A DNA stretch of 64,000 nt from Semisulcospira habei (lineage: Eukaryota > Mollusca > Gastropoda > Semisulcospiridae): positions 190,806,164 to 190,870,163 of the forward strand of contig BTPG01000003.1 of assembly GCA_036245525.1 (NCBI GenBank). Reading direction: 5' to 3'. This document shows positions 10,473 to 20,764 of this stretch, piece by piece. The notes beneath the pieces were generated by a model. That model was not told where the DNA came from, did not search any database, and saw nothing but the letters and a program-made list of their open reading frames with translations. The position numbers and the translations under genes are program-made. How positions within the stretch are numbered: the stretch's first letter is position 1; each line of letters begins with the position of its first letter.

Positions 10473-11071
10473 TCTACACCTGTCGTAAACCTCACTGAGA
10501 CTACTTTGTAAGCTAAGGTTAATGTCAGCTGTTTGGTTTTTTAAAAACCAGAAACATGGAGGCTCGTATCGTCCGCAAACAGTCTGCAGTTGACATTAGT
10601 GCTAGTAATATGCAAGGGCAAATCATTAATGAATATTATAAATAGACGAGGTCCCAAGATCGACCCCTGGGGGTCACCGTAGTTAACTTGTCCTTGTTTA
10701 GAGTATTTTGTTTTTAGTCTTTTCGGTACGATCTAAAGAATGTTATGGCGGTTTCACTTATATGGTATGCTGCTAGCTTCTTTAAGAGAATATCATGGTC
10801 GACAAGATCAAATGCTTTGTAGGTCTAAGAAAACAGCTCCAGACAACAGGTTTTTATTTATTGATTCCAGCCAGCTGGCTACAATGTGTGTGAGTGCTGA
10901 CTGACACGAGTGTTTCGGTCTAAAGCCGGACTGATGAATATTTATGAAATTGCCCTTTTCTAGAAAATCGAGGAGGTGTTTTTGTATGTGTTTTTCAAAG
11001 GGCTTTGACAGTGCCGACAAAAGTGAGATAGGACGGTAGTTGACATCTTCAAGATCTTTTGATGTAGGCAT
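10473..11071 (-). pseudogene. LINE-B RT catalytic region (broken)
   Basis: NYRPISLLSALSKPFEKHI, HQSGFRPKHSCQSALTHI and FLDLQ, then a FINDLPLHI / FADDTSLHVSG block near 10560-10650, are read in different frames. The unit 2 and unit 3 copies preserve the GSILGPHLFIIFINDLPL and FADD parts in one frame (40465-40725 and 63701-63955). Confidence 0.75.
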
Positions 11072-12060
11072 TGGAACTTGGCCTCTTTGAAAATAGTTGG
11101 AAACGTGCTGTGTTTTATACAGAGGTTAAAGATTTAAGTGAGTGTCTCTACCGTATATGGTAGTGACATTGTCAGAATTTTGTTGTCGATACCATCATTC
11201 CGTTGGACGTTTTGTTTGGCATGCTAGAAATAAATTTGCTGACTTCAGCGAAGGTAGTATTAGGAATGATGAATGTCTGCAGTATATTTTTGGCCTCACA
11301 GTATTTTTTCAGTACACTAAGAACTTTGTACTCTGCGTTACTACTTGCAGCTGACTGAGCAAGTGTTTCAGCTGTTGATAGGAAGTGGTTATTTAATATA
11401 TCAGCTGACAAATGGGACGGAATTTCAGGGGCCGATTTACCCTTCGTTATAACGTTCAGGGCATTCCAAACCGATGCTGTATCTGTTTTGCCCTAATCAT
11501 TTCCTGGAAGAACATTTTTTTGACGCTCTCACTATGTATTTAACTCGATTTTGTTGTTTCTTATATTCATCAAACTGTTTTTCTTTCTTAAGTTTGTCTC
11601 TAAATGACATGGCCTGTTTGATACATACTGTTAACCAGGGTGGCAGGGTAGAATGCTTAACTCGTTTTTCTCGTATGGGCGCATGCTTATTTAGGACCCC
11701 AAGGAACAGATCCACCCAGTACGACAGGGCACTGTCAGGAGAAGTGTGGTTATACACGTCACTGAAAGGAGTATTGCTTAGATCCCGCAGAAAGTCGCCG
11801 TTGTTACATTTTTTGAAAGAACGATATTTAATTGTTTTATGTCTTTTTTGGTTCTCTTTGTCTAGTTTCCTGGAGACTGTGCAACATACTGGGTTATGGT
11901 CGCTGACAGCTAAGGAGGGAACATGTACATTGATATTTTATCATCATTTGTCACATAAATATGATCAATCAGGGTTGAAAATGTAGATGTGGTTCTAGTG
12001 GGGGTTTAACTCAACTGTTCTAAACCGAATAGTGCTGTTGCTGACGCCCATGCAGCATGG
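11072..12060 (-). pseudogene. LINE-B pre-RT linker
   Basis: Two open pieces (11172-11411 and 11497-11757) contain PPWLTVCIKQAMSFRDKLKK and KQQNRVKYIVR, typical of the basic region between endonuclease and RT in this LINE group. There is no endonuclease core upstream. Unit 2 diverges at 41237, where a plus-strand LINE replaces this region. Confidence 0.6.
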
Positions 12061-12299
12061 GTCCCTTTAGAGACGCAGTGACCCAATGGTTGGATACAGT
12101 TGTGGATGCATTGTGCTGAGATTGCATCGTGCGAATAAAATACTTTTGAAACTGTTACTCCAATGCGGTTTACAACCTTATGCTACGTGTGACGAGTTGC
12201 AGCTGAGTGAAGTTTCTTTACAAGAACCCTACGTGCGTGCGTCTGGTGTGATTGTATCATACTACGACTACGACTACTACTACGACTACCACGTAACAC
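12061..12299 (+). mobile_element. Gypsy LTR (subfamily B), right end
   Basis: It resumes after LINE-B and ends ACTACCACGTAACA, as the complete LTR does (CTCCACCACGTAACA). AATAAA at about 12136 matches the ATTAAA polyadenylation site of the complete LTR. The tail is expanded by GACTAC repeats. Integrase coding follows almost directly, so the leader, gag and protease have been deleted. Confidence 0.65.
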
Positions 12300-12975
12300 A
12301 CGCCAACAGTGGCAGAGGCGCTCGTGGACATCTTCAGGCGTCAGAGGATTTCTGAGGAGATCCTGAGTGATTTAGTGACCCAATTCGTCTTTGACTGTAT
12401 GGAGGAAGTCAATAGGCTGTTGAGCATCCGACACCTCACTACGACCCCTTTACCGCCCCATATGTAACGGGTTGGTTGAAAGGTTTAACGGGACATTGAA
12501 GGCTATGCTAAAGAAACTGTGTTGCTGAGCAGCCAAGCTTGTGGCATAGGTACATCAATGCATTGCTCTTCGCTTACCGTGAAGTTTCCCAGGATTCGAC
12601 ATGGTTCTCCCCCTGTGAATTAATGTACAGCAGGAATGTAAGAGACCCATACACCTCTTGAGCTGTGAATCGACGTGCGTGTGGTGAAGATCAGCTACCA
12701 GTATGTCTTTGACCTGAGAGAGAAGCTGGAGGATACCCTCAGGGTGGCTCGAAAATAACTGGAAACAGGTGCAGCAAAGGAAAGCATTACTATGGCCGTA
12801 AAGCCAAACATCGACGCTTCCAGCCAGGTTACCCGGTGTTGGTTCTTCTCCTCACCGACAACAACAAGCTTCTGATGTAATGGAAGAGACCGTTCCTGGT
12901 TGACGCAGTGGTTGGAATCAACGACTACAGAGCCAAGATCAACAACAAGATACCACGCGTATGCTGAAGAAGTAC
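12300..12975 (+). pseudogene. Gmr1-like Gypsy integrase remnant
   Basis: The frame reads VAEALVDIF, then LVTQFVFDCMEEVNRLLSI and TTTP, then after a one-base shift YRPICNGLVERFNGTLKAML (with the integrase catalytic Glu). Next come WHRYINALLFAYRE and a C-terminal part with QPGYPVLVLLxTDNNKLL (GPY/F-type domain) and NDYRAKINNK. Several stops and frameshifts are present. Integrase lies upstream of reverse transcriptase, unlike ordinary Ty3/Gypsy and as described for Gmr1-like elements. Confidence 0.8.
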
Positions 12976-14391
12976 GTTGAGAGAGGTCGTAAGGACAAAC
13001 CACAACAAGCGGAATCGGTGCGTCTGGCTGACGAGAGACTAGACGACGAGAACCTGTTCAACCTAAACATACTCCGTCACAAGGAGGGTGTTGAAGACAT
13101 CCATTTCGGTCAAAACCTGAACCAGGGACAACACGAACTACTGAGAGTTCTACCTACGCAGTGCAAACATCGGTTTACGCCTGACCCGGGGACAACAGAC
13201 ACTGCAGCATGAAGTTAATCTGACATCAAACGAGCCGATTTGTCTACCTTATCAGACGAGGGACGAACTGAAGAAAGACATCAAGGAAATGCTGCACCTG
13301 GAAGTCATCAGGGAGTCCAAGTCACCATATGCATCCCCAGTGATCATCGTGAAGAAACCAGATGGATCCAACCAAAGTCCATGCCCACTGCCGAAGAACT
13401 GTTCCAAAAAGTCAGTGGAGACCGGTTCTGCTCCTAAGCAAGGGCACTGACAAATCAAGGTTGCAGAGAGGGATACCTACGAGACAGCTTTCGTCACACC
13501 CGACAGTCATTGGGAGTTCCTGAAGATGAAGAAACAGTAGAAGAAGAGGAATGACAAATATCCTAGGGTATATGCAAAGTGTGTTTTTATTGGGATGACA
13601 TCTTGATCCATACCAAGATCTGGGAAGATCACCTCAAGGCCCTTCGAGAGCTGTTCCAGCGCCTGTCAGATGCGAATTTCAACCATCCGACCGAGCAAGT
13701 GTATCCTTGGGACCGACAACGTGAACTTAATAGGGTACCGGTTAAGCGACGGCTTGAAAGCACTACACGACGACCACGTCAAAAATATCAGGGATGCCCC
13801 ACGACCTACTAACAAGAAGCAGGTTCGCGCATCCATGGGACTGACAAACTACTACCGAGAGTACATCCCGAACTTCGCAGCTGTCACAGCATCCCTGACT
13901 GACTTGCTGACGAAAGGACAACCCAACGAGGTGAAAGTGGAGGAGGCCCAAGAGCGAGTATTCCAGACAGTTCGTGACATCCTAACCGAGAAGCTCGTTC
14001 TACATCTCCCCGATCCAAGAAGCCCTTCGTTCTGAGGACCGACGCCTCCAACGACGGAGTGGGTGCCGTCCTAATGCAGGAGAATGATGGAAAACTCTAT
14101 CAAGTGAGCTACGCCAGCAAGAAGTTGACCCGTGCCGAGAAGAACTACTCTACCATCGAGAAGGAGTGCCTACCCATCATCTGGGGAGTGAGGAGGTTTG
14201 CGTTGTGCCTTCAGGGAGTACCATTTGTCTTGCGGACGGACCATCCACCCTTGAACTATCGTAACTCTGCCAAAGTCACAAACTCCCGTATCATGAGATG
14301 GGCAATGTTGTTACAGAACTTTAACATTAAGTTACAGTCAATCAAGGGTTCACAGAATGTCGGAGCGGATTATCTGAGTACAGCAGTTTAA
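12976..14391 (+). pseudogene. Gmr1-like Gypsy RT-RNase H remnant
   Basis: After the integrase end (LKKYVERGRKDKP) a linker (AESVRLADERLDDENLFNLN) leads to the RT. SPYASPVIIVKKPDGSN is followed by a deletion of the CVDYRRLN region. Next come CFYWDDILIH (about 13583), LTNYYREYIPNFAAV, DASNDGVGAVLMQENDGK, STIEKECLPIIWGVRRF and a stop after NVGADYLSTAV. Frames change at about 13580, 13670 and 14040. Confidence 0.85.
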
Positions 14392-14733
14392 AGGAACATT
14401 TCTTTTCTTTGTTCAGGACGGTTTAAAGGAACTGTGAGACAATTATTCCAGAAAAGTTTATTTGATTTAATTTTTGGTATGGAGGTTGTTAGTGTTTATC
14501 GTTCTGTGTAGATTGACACTGCCACAATTGTGTTTTGATGTTTGCGAAGACTCTTTTTGAATTTCGTTCTAAAAAGGAAGGCAATGTTATGTTTGTGGTT
14601 GTGTTAATCTTTTTAGGGCATGTGTGTGTTCATCATAGGAAAGGATGCGATGTTCAGTTGAGTTAATTTAGATTAGAATCACGTACCTTTTTAGTACGAT
14701 TCCGCTTGAGAAACGTAAACTCTAGGTGGTATT
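14392..14733 (+). mobile_element. Gypsy 3' region and truncated 3' LTR
   Basis: Non-coding sequence after the RNase H stop leads to an LTR start (TGTTATGTTTGTGG at 14585). The LTR is cut after about 150 bp by hairpin MITE sequence. Confidence 0.6.
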
Positions 14734-15003
14734 AGCAAGAGGCATAGATCCTCACGTGCCCCCGCAAGTGCGGCGGCTCATGAGAATCTATGTCTATACC
14801 AACTGAATCGCCTTTACGTTTTCTCGGCAGTTATGTTAGAGAGGCGACATCAAAACATTACTGCGCTGGTCTGAACAGGTTTCCCGACAAAAGCAAATTT
14901 GGACCAACACTTCTGATTGGTCTAAAATTCTGAAAAGTGCAAGAGACATAGATCCTCATGACTCCCCGCAATTGCGGTGGCTCACGAGGATTTATTCTCT
15001 TAC
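14734..15003. mobile_element. Two M4 hairpin cores (truncated MITEs)
   Basis: GCAAGAGGCATAGATCCTCA and its imperfect reverse complement form hairpins at 14734-14797 and 14939-15003. One possible outer end (GGCAGTGAAGGGATTAA) is at about 15116-15132. Equivalent to 44263-44525. Confidence 0.6.
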
Positions 15004-15459
15004 TGACGTCATTCTGTACGCAGTGCACGCTGTGCATGTTCAGGCTGTAACCAGTTCTGTTTATCGTACCGGTGATAAGATGCTTTAGATTTCAGACGTA
15101 CAATATACGTACAGTGGCAGTGAAGGGATTAAAAGCGGTCGTGATGCACTTTGCAACCTACGGATACGCGTGCGTCAGCAGTTGCATTATTGTATGTTTC
15201 ACAATCACGTCTATAGCACGAAAAACAGCTATTCACCGTCATGGTGTTAAATACTATGCGTATAATGTATGGTTAAATTAATCTCTTCTTTCTTACTCCT
15301 CCGTTGTCTGTTTTTGTTTTGTTATTTCCCCCATAGCCGTTCTCACGCTAAACCGCACCCGGAATCATCCCTAGCCTTTCTCCAAACCAGCCAAATCTTC
15401 ACATGTAGTTCTCACGCACTCTGTAACAAATGTGCTTGCGCGCGAGCGCACACAAAGCT
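15004..15459. other. Diverged copy of LOX first-intron sequence
   Basis: It resembles 1215-1795, including AAAAACAGCTATTC, the run near TCGTTGTCTG and the CACGCACTCTGTAAC-like block. It has no gene. Its adjacency to the orphan promoter supports an ancient duplicate of the LOX 5' region. Confidence 0.5.
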
Positions 15460-15701
15460 TTAACCCGTTCAGCGCCGAGAAAATTTGAACATCACCCAAC
15501 CTGCAAGAGGTATAGATCCTCATGAGCCCTCGCAGTTGCGGGGGCTCATGAGGATCTATGTCTCTTGCTGTCAACAATTCGAATCCAGGTTCCTGTGACA
15601 GCTATGGTTGTTTATGAACCACCATATTATAAATTCTAAGGTGTTGAACGAACGAAGAATGCAGAAGCACAATCTGAACCAACTGGCGATGAACGGGTTA
15701 A
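15460..15701. mobile_element. MITE family M4, intact example
   Basis: TTAACCCGTTCAGCGCC at the left and GGCGATGAACGGGTTAA at the right form inverted termini with TTAA flanks. The centre is a long hairpin (15503-15569) with arms ATAGATCCTCATGAGCCC and its complement. There is no ORF. It fits a non-autonomous piggyBac-type element. Confidence 0.75.
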
Positions 15702-15751
15702 AATGCAATTTCAGATATTGACACACAATGTCAGGTAGGTAGTTTACTCAC

Positions 15752-15825
15752 AGGCAACTTTGAAGCGTTCAATGACGGTTGGTTCAAGTTCTAACGTTCA
15801 ACACTCGCAGAAGTTTTCAAATGGA
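15752..15825 (-). other. Orphan non-coding exon-like segment
   Basis: This corresponds to the LOX first exon at 1826-1900 and is bounded on the minus strand by a consensus donor at 15751-15750. No downstream LOX acceptor is available to the left before another promoter copy. Confidence 0.35.
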
Positions 15826-15847
15826 TTGTTTTCCTTCACACCCTTCT

Positions 15848-15855
15848 CCTTTATA
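15848..15855 (-). promoter_or_regulatory. Orphan TATA box
   Basis: The minus strand reads TATAAAGG, preceded by TGTGGTTCGAG, paralogous to the LOX promoter at 1923-1930. Confidence 0.4.
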
Positions 15856-16160
15856 CTCGAACCACAGGACAAGAGAACATACATTGATTATGTCCCCCGA
15901 CAGCTCTGCTTCGAACATTTACAGTCTCGGAGCCGCTGTAAGAGGACGAACCTACTGTACGTTTCTTTTTCCTGTGCTAGATAGGGAATAGACGGGAAGT
16001 GTTTCGCGCTCCACTAACACTATGAAGGAAAACCACGCGATCGCGTTCTTGAAACCATTGGCCTGGACGAGTAAAGCTTAAGGCCGATAGCACGGCGCGG
16101 TATGGCTCGTCAGTATACTCCGATACAATTTACTTTCCACACCACGGTTAAACTCGCTCC

Positions 16161-16371
16161 TTAACCCATTACATCCCGAGGATGATTTTCTTTAATAATC
16201 TTATTGTCCTATGAATGCTACATTACAGATTAGGAGATAGATCGACCCTTTTAGTTGGAGTGGTGCCAGAATAGCTTGGCGCCTCAGGCGCCAAGCTATT
16301 CGTGCACCACCCTTAAACTATCATAATAAAATTAATTTCAAGTAGTGGTGTATCAGAATGAAAAGGGTTAA
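16161..16371. mobile_element. MITE family M3, intact example
   Basis: TTAACCCATTACATCCCGAGG starts it and GAATGAAAAGGGTTAA ends it. The inner palindrome AATAGCTTGGCGCC / GGCGCCAAGCTATT lies at about 16271-16301. The same element is at 45690-45900. Confidence 0.75.
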
Positions 16372-16432
16372 AAAGATCTGTTTTGATCAATACATCCACG
16401 GGCACAATTAATTTTACCTCGAACGTTTTATG

Positions 16433-16437
16433 CAAGG
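16433..16437. repeat. Target-site duplication CAAGG (left)
   Basis: CAAGG precedes the 5' LTR and recurs at 21617-21621 after the 3' LTR. A single CAAGG is found at the orthologous empty site 45958-45962 in unit 2. Confidence 0.9.
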
Positions 16438-16932
16438 TTTTACGATTGTGGTTGTGTTATCCTGTGAGAGCATCCGATGTTGTTGTTTTTTTTTTTTAGC
16501 TTTCACTGTTATGATTCACGTGCCTTTTTAGTAAGATTTTCTTGTATTCGTGAGTAGAGCCGATTTCGTTTTGTTGTGTTTAGTCCGGTGCGTTCTGGAG
16601 AGGTCGCACCGTCTTGTGACATCGTAAGTGTCACGTCGGTTAGTTGGCATCGCAACATTTTCGCTACTTTTTGTTTTCATGTGCGCGTGTATTGAGCAGC
16701 TTTTATTTTGTTTGGGAATGTTCTCGTACCTTTTTGAGCTACCAGGTGATAGGGATACCATACTTTTATGTGACTTAATTATACGCTAGAATTTAGAGCT
16801 GAAGTGAGCAGCCGAGTTTTTGTAGCCTGTTATAGTCTTTCTGGAAGGTTCATTGTTTTGAGCTTCGGCTGCGTGTTTCGTTCTGATTGATTGCGTTGTA
16901 TGATTTCCGTAGAAGATTCTGGATTTTCGTAG

Positions 16933-16941
16933 TATATATAA
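16933..16941 (+). promoter_or_regulatory. LTR TATA box
   Basis: TATATATAA is followed by GGAGG, inside the 5' LTR. The same motif is at 21273-21281 in the 3' LTR. The diverged subfamily-B LTR has TATAAAAG at the corresponding place. Confidence 0.55.
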
Positions 16942-17122
16942 GGAGGTCGCTGGGAAAGCGCGTTAGTACATTGTCTTGCTTTGTCAGTTGTAGAGACACG
17001 TCGTTTATTGCGAGAGACGTTGTGTATGAGAAACTTTGTGTCGTAGTGTGGACATAGCAGAAGAGACTTTGTATCAGTATTTGTGCATTTGGAATTGCTC
17101 TGTGTGGATATCGCATCGCTGA

Positions 17123-17128
17123 ATTAAA
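17123..17128 (+). terminator. LTR polyadenylation signal ATTAAA
   Basis: ATTAAA lies about 150 bp before the LTR end. The subfamily-B LTR has AATAAA at the equivalent position (about 12136). Confidence 0.4.
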
Positions 17129-17279
17129 TATTGTTGGAACTGTTACTCTAGTATTGTCTACATCCTTAAGCCACGTGTGACGGATTGCAGCTGAATGAGG
17201 TTTACTTTAAAGAACTCTACGTGTGTGTGTGTGTGGTGTGTTTATCATACTTCGACTACAACTCCACCACGTAACATTT

Positions 17280-17297
17280 TGGCGACCCCAACGAGAT
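17280..17297 (+). other. Primer-binding site
   Basis: TGGCGACCCCAACGAGA begins 3 nt after the LTR. TGG pairs with a tRNA CCA end. I cannot say which tRNA. Confidence 0.6.
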
Positions 17298-17357
17298 CTC
17301 TTCAGTTGGTTCAGTGGAAAGGGTAGCAGGAGAAACAGCCAGCAGTGAAAAGCAGAG

Positions 17358-19193
17358 ATGGCGACATCGGAGATGGAGACATTCCTGAAAATTGGAAAGG
17401 AATATGGACTTGAAGGAGCTCAACTCCTCGAGTTTGTAAAGGAGAGAGAAGAAAAAGGAGAAAGGAAACGAGAGAAAGAAGAAAAGGAGAGATTGGAGAG
17501 AGAAGAAAAAGAAGAAAAGAAACGAGAGAAAGAAGAAAAGGAGAGACTGGAAAGAGAAGAAAGAGCCAAAGAGCGTGAAATTAGGAAACTCAAAATTTAA
17601 GCAAAAGAGGCGGAGAGGCAGCGACAACACGAAATTCGTCTGAAGCAGATGGAGATAGAGGCACAGAGCCAGAGAACTAATGAAGCAACAGCATTAGCGA
17701 GCAGAGGACAAACAGCCCGTGCGCCAAAACTTCCACCTTTCATTGAAAATTCAGATAAGATGGACGCTTATCTGGAGCGATTCGAGCTCTTCGCAAATAG
17801 CAACAATTGGAAACAAGAGACTTGAGCTATTAAACTGAGCACACTTCTAAATGGCAAAGCGCTTGAATTTTACACCCGTGAAGAAGCCGAAGATTATACT
17901 CAGTTGAAAGCCGCCCTGTTGAGACAGTACGACTTCACTGAAGAAGGTTACAGGCGACGATTTCGGAACTACAAGCCTGAAAAAGGAGAAACACCCGGCC
18001 TATTCATTGAGAGAATTAGAAGCTACCTGGAGAAATGGATAGAGCTAGCTGGTTTAAACAGAGAGTACCAAGACTTGTGTGACCTCATCATCAAAGAACA
18101 AGTTTTCAGCGCATGTTCTAAGGACCTGGCCGCCCACCTCAGAGAGCAAAATGACCAGTCACTAAAGGCCCTGGCCGACTTCGCTCAAAGATACCTTGAC
18201 GCTCACAATATGAAGTTCGGGTCCAGTAAGCCACAGCGTGTGTCTGCACCAGCAGAGGAAATCCACATTGTTAGAGACACCCCGAGATGCAAGCCGGTGG
18301 AGAACCTGACATGTTTTCTCTGTGGAAAGAAAGGTCACAAAGCGATACGGTGTCCTTCTAAAGATGTTCCCCGAGGCGACAACATCAGAAGATCCAACCA
18401 AGATCGTGGGAGAGCAGGCAGAAGCAGTACCACGTCTCAACACAGAGCCGCTACTGTATTAGCCAATGATGTGACGTCATCCAATGACTTTGAGTCTAGA
18501 GAAACGCGAGTAACACCAGAGCTGATTGAATCTTTCAAAAAGAATGGACGCATCCCAATAGGAGATGGGGCTACATTTTTACCAGTCTCAAACATCGCGC
18601 TGCCTGAGAATGAAGTGCCGAACATGCCGGTGGTGTCAGGATTCGTCGGCGACACACCAGTGAGAGTGTTGAGAGACACTGGTTGTAGCTGCATCATCGT
18701 GAGAGAGGACCTAGTAGCTGAAGACCAGAAGCTACAGGAGTGGACCACCCTCATTTTGGCTGACGGAACTGTAAGGATTATCCCCCTTGCCAAACTCAGT
18801 GTCGACACCCCATACTTGACAGGAGAGGTGAAGGCGTTGTGCGTGAAGACGCCAGTCTACGACCTCATCATCGGAAACGTTGATGGTGCCAGAAACGCAG
18901 ACGATCCAGATCCTGAGTGGAGACCTGAAATATGTTCTGTTACCACGAGAAGTCAAGCAAAGAAGAGTCATCAGACCATCCCTCTTAAAGTGGCGGACAA
19001 CACGGGAGCAGCTGTCGTGAATAGGGACAGGCTGGTGGAGCTACAGAGAGGTCAAGACAAACCAAAATTGGCGGAATCGGTGCGTCTTGCTGATGACGAA
19101 AAACTAGACGACGAGAACCTGTTTGACCTTAATGAACTCCGACACAAAGAGGATGTAGAAGATCGGTCAGAATCTGACCCAGACTCAACGTGA
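17358..19193 (+). pseudogene. Gypsy gag-protease frame with two stops
   Basis: The start MATSEMETFLKIGKEYGLEG opens a single frame of about 611 codons interrupted by TAA (17598) and TGA (17823). The N-terminal part is a Lys/Glu/Arg-rich predicted coiled coil. A capsid-like region follows (FYTREEAEDYTQLKAALLRQ, then YLEKWIELAG). Next is one CCHC zinc knuckle, CFLCGKKGHKAIRC (18312-18353), spacing C-x2-C-x4-H-x4-C. An aspartic protease follows, with RDTGCSC (catalytic Asp-Thr-Gly at 18675-18683) and the LIIGN flap-side segment. Gag packages RNA and protease matures the polyprotein. The frame ends after a small deletion relative to other copies (GVEDIHFGQN becomes DVEDRSESDP), which throws RT out of frame. 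Confidence 0.88.
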
Positions 19194-20549
19194 AGAACTG
19201 CGCGTCCTGACTCAAGAGTTCGAGCATCGGTTTACACCTGACCCAGGGACAACAGACACCATCCTGCACGAGGTAAACCTGACGTCAAACGAGCCAGTTC
19301 GCAGCAAACCTTATCGTCTTCCTTATAACACGAGGGAAGAATTGAAAAAGGATATCAAGGAAATGCTGAGTCTGAATGTCATCAGAGAGTCCAAGTCACC
19401 ATATGCGTCCCCAGCTGTCATCGTGAAGAAACCCGATGGATCCAACCGAGTGTGTGTGGACTATCGCAGACTCAATAAACTAACAATCTTTGATCCAGAG
19501 CCTATGCCCACAGCGGAAGAACTGTTCCAGAAGGTCAGTGGAGACCGAATTTTCTCCAAAATTGACCTAAGCAAAGGGTATTGGCAAATCAAGGTTGCAG
19601 AAAAAAGATATCCCCAAGACAGCGTTCGTCACACCGGACGGTCATTGAGAGTTCCTGAAGATGCCTTTTGGTATGGTGAACAGTGGTGCCACATTGAAGA
19701 GAGGACTGAAAAAGATCCTAGAAGATATGCAAAATGTGGTCTTTTACTGGGATGACATTTTGATCCATACCAAAACTTGGGGGGACCACCTCAAAGCCCT
19801 CCGAGAACTGTTCCAAAGACTGTCAGATGCGAATTTCACCATCCGTCTAAGCAAGTGTATTCTTGGGGCTGACAACATAGACTTCATTGGACATAAATTG
19901 AGCGAAGGTTTAAAGGGGCTACACGACACCAACGTGCAGAAGATCAGTTATGCCCCTACGACCTACGACCAAGACGCAAGTCCGCTCATTTATGGGCTTG
20001 GCGAACTACTACCGGGAGTTCATACCAAACTTTGCGGCAGTCACAGCACCCTTGACTGAGTTGCTGAGGAAAGGACAACCTAACATAGTGAAGTGGGAGG
20101 AGGCCCAAGAGCGAGCATTCCAGGCGGTTCGAGACATCCTAACCGAGAAGCCTGTTCTACACCTTCCTGACCCGTTGAAAACATTCTTCCTGAGAACAGA
20201 CGCCTCCAACGAAGGAGTAGGTGCAGTCTTGATGCAAGAAGATAACGGAAAACTCCACCCAGTGAGCTACGCCAGCAAAAAGTTGACCAGAGCTGAGAGA
20301 AACTACTCGACCATCGAGAAGGAGTGTCTAGCCATCATCTGGGGAGTAAGGCGATTCGAACTGTACCTTCTGGGAGTGCCATTTGTTCTCCAAACAGACC
20401 ATCAGCCCTTGAACTATCTAAACTCTGCAAAGTTTACAAATTCTCGTATTATGAGATGGGCGATGTTCTTGCAGAATTTTGACATTAAACTACAGTCTAT
20501 CAAGGGTTCGCAGAATTTTGGAGCAGATTACCTGAGCAGAGCAGTTTAA
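19194..20549 (+). pseudogene. Gypsy RT-RNase H (frameshifted pol)
   Basis: The first piece (from about 19195; longest open 19342-19755) has FTPDPGTTDT, SPYASPAVIVKKPDGSN, CVDYRRLNKLTIFDPEP and FSKIDLSKGYWQIKV. A one-base shift at the A run near 19605 moves to the frame with MPFGMVNSGATL and NVVFYWDDILIHT (catalytic YWDD at 19745-19756). A further shift near 19940 leads to NYYREFIPNFAAV, RTDASNEGVGAVLMQ, STIEKECLAIIWGVRRF and QTDHQPLNYLN, and a stop after NFGADYLSRAV. It copies RNA to DNA and degrades the RNA strand. The usual residue before the catalytic DD is I, V or L; here it is W in every copy. Confidence 0.88.
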
Positions 20550-20745
20550 ATGAACATTTCTGTGTCCAGAACATTTGTATGAAACATTTCGATGCTTAGG
20601 ACTGTTTACAGGAACTGCGAGACGTTTATTTTAATTTGATTTTTGATGTGAAGTTAATTTTGTTTAGGGTTTTGTGTAGGTTTACACAGCCACAACCGTA
20701 TTTTTGAAATTTGAGAAGAAATGTTTGTGAAATTTCATTCTTAAG

Positions 20746-20761
20746 AGGGGGGGGGGGGGGG
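20746..20761 (+). other. Polypurine tract
   Basis: AGAGG and a G run immediately before the 3' LTR start (TGTTACG at 20765), the expected plus-strand priming site. Confidence 0.65.
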
Positions 20762-20764
20762 TAA

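Larger units (their letters stand above)
9319..12060 (-). mobile_element. LINE-B, 5'-truncated Jockey/CR1-group retrotransposon
   Basis: This minus-strand LINE differs from LINE-A. Its 3' end at low coordinates is ATAAATAAAGTTT followed by CAT repeats (about 9321-9345). Going right there are RT thumb, RT core and a pre-RT linker, and it is truncated before the endonuclease core. GCATTGT occurs near both ends (about 9309 and 12106) and may be the target duplication or LTR sequence. Partial copies are at 39540-41236 and 62742-64000. Confidence 0.75.
15712..16080 (-). promoter_or_regulatory. Orphan copy of LOX promoter and first exon
   Basis: Aligned with 1795-2170 it keeps the donor GTGAGTAAAC (15751-15742), the exon block CTTCAAAGTTGCC, the CTCGCAGAAGTTTTC block and TGTGGTTCGAGTATAAAGG. 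It faces left into MITE and Gypsy DNA with no LOX exon downstream. It is also present at 45240-45605. It may be a relic of an older duplicate or an alternative promoter. Confidence 0.5.
16438..17276 (+). repeat. 5' LTR
   Basis: It starts TTTTACGATTGTGG (3' LTR: TGTTACGATTGTGG) and ends CACGTAACA. It matches the 3' LTR throughout, apart from scattered substitutions and a segment of about 25 bp missing after GAGAGCAT. Confidence 0.92.

Noticed and set aside
14734..15570. Regularly recurring 60-70 bp palindromes, considered as a CRISPR-like array
   Set aside because: There are no spacers of uniform length. The hairpins lie inside TTAA-flanked MITEs in animal introns.
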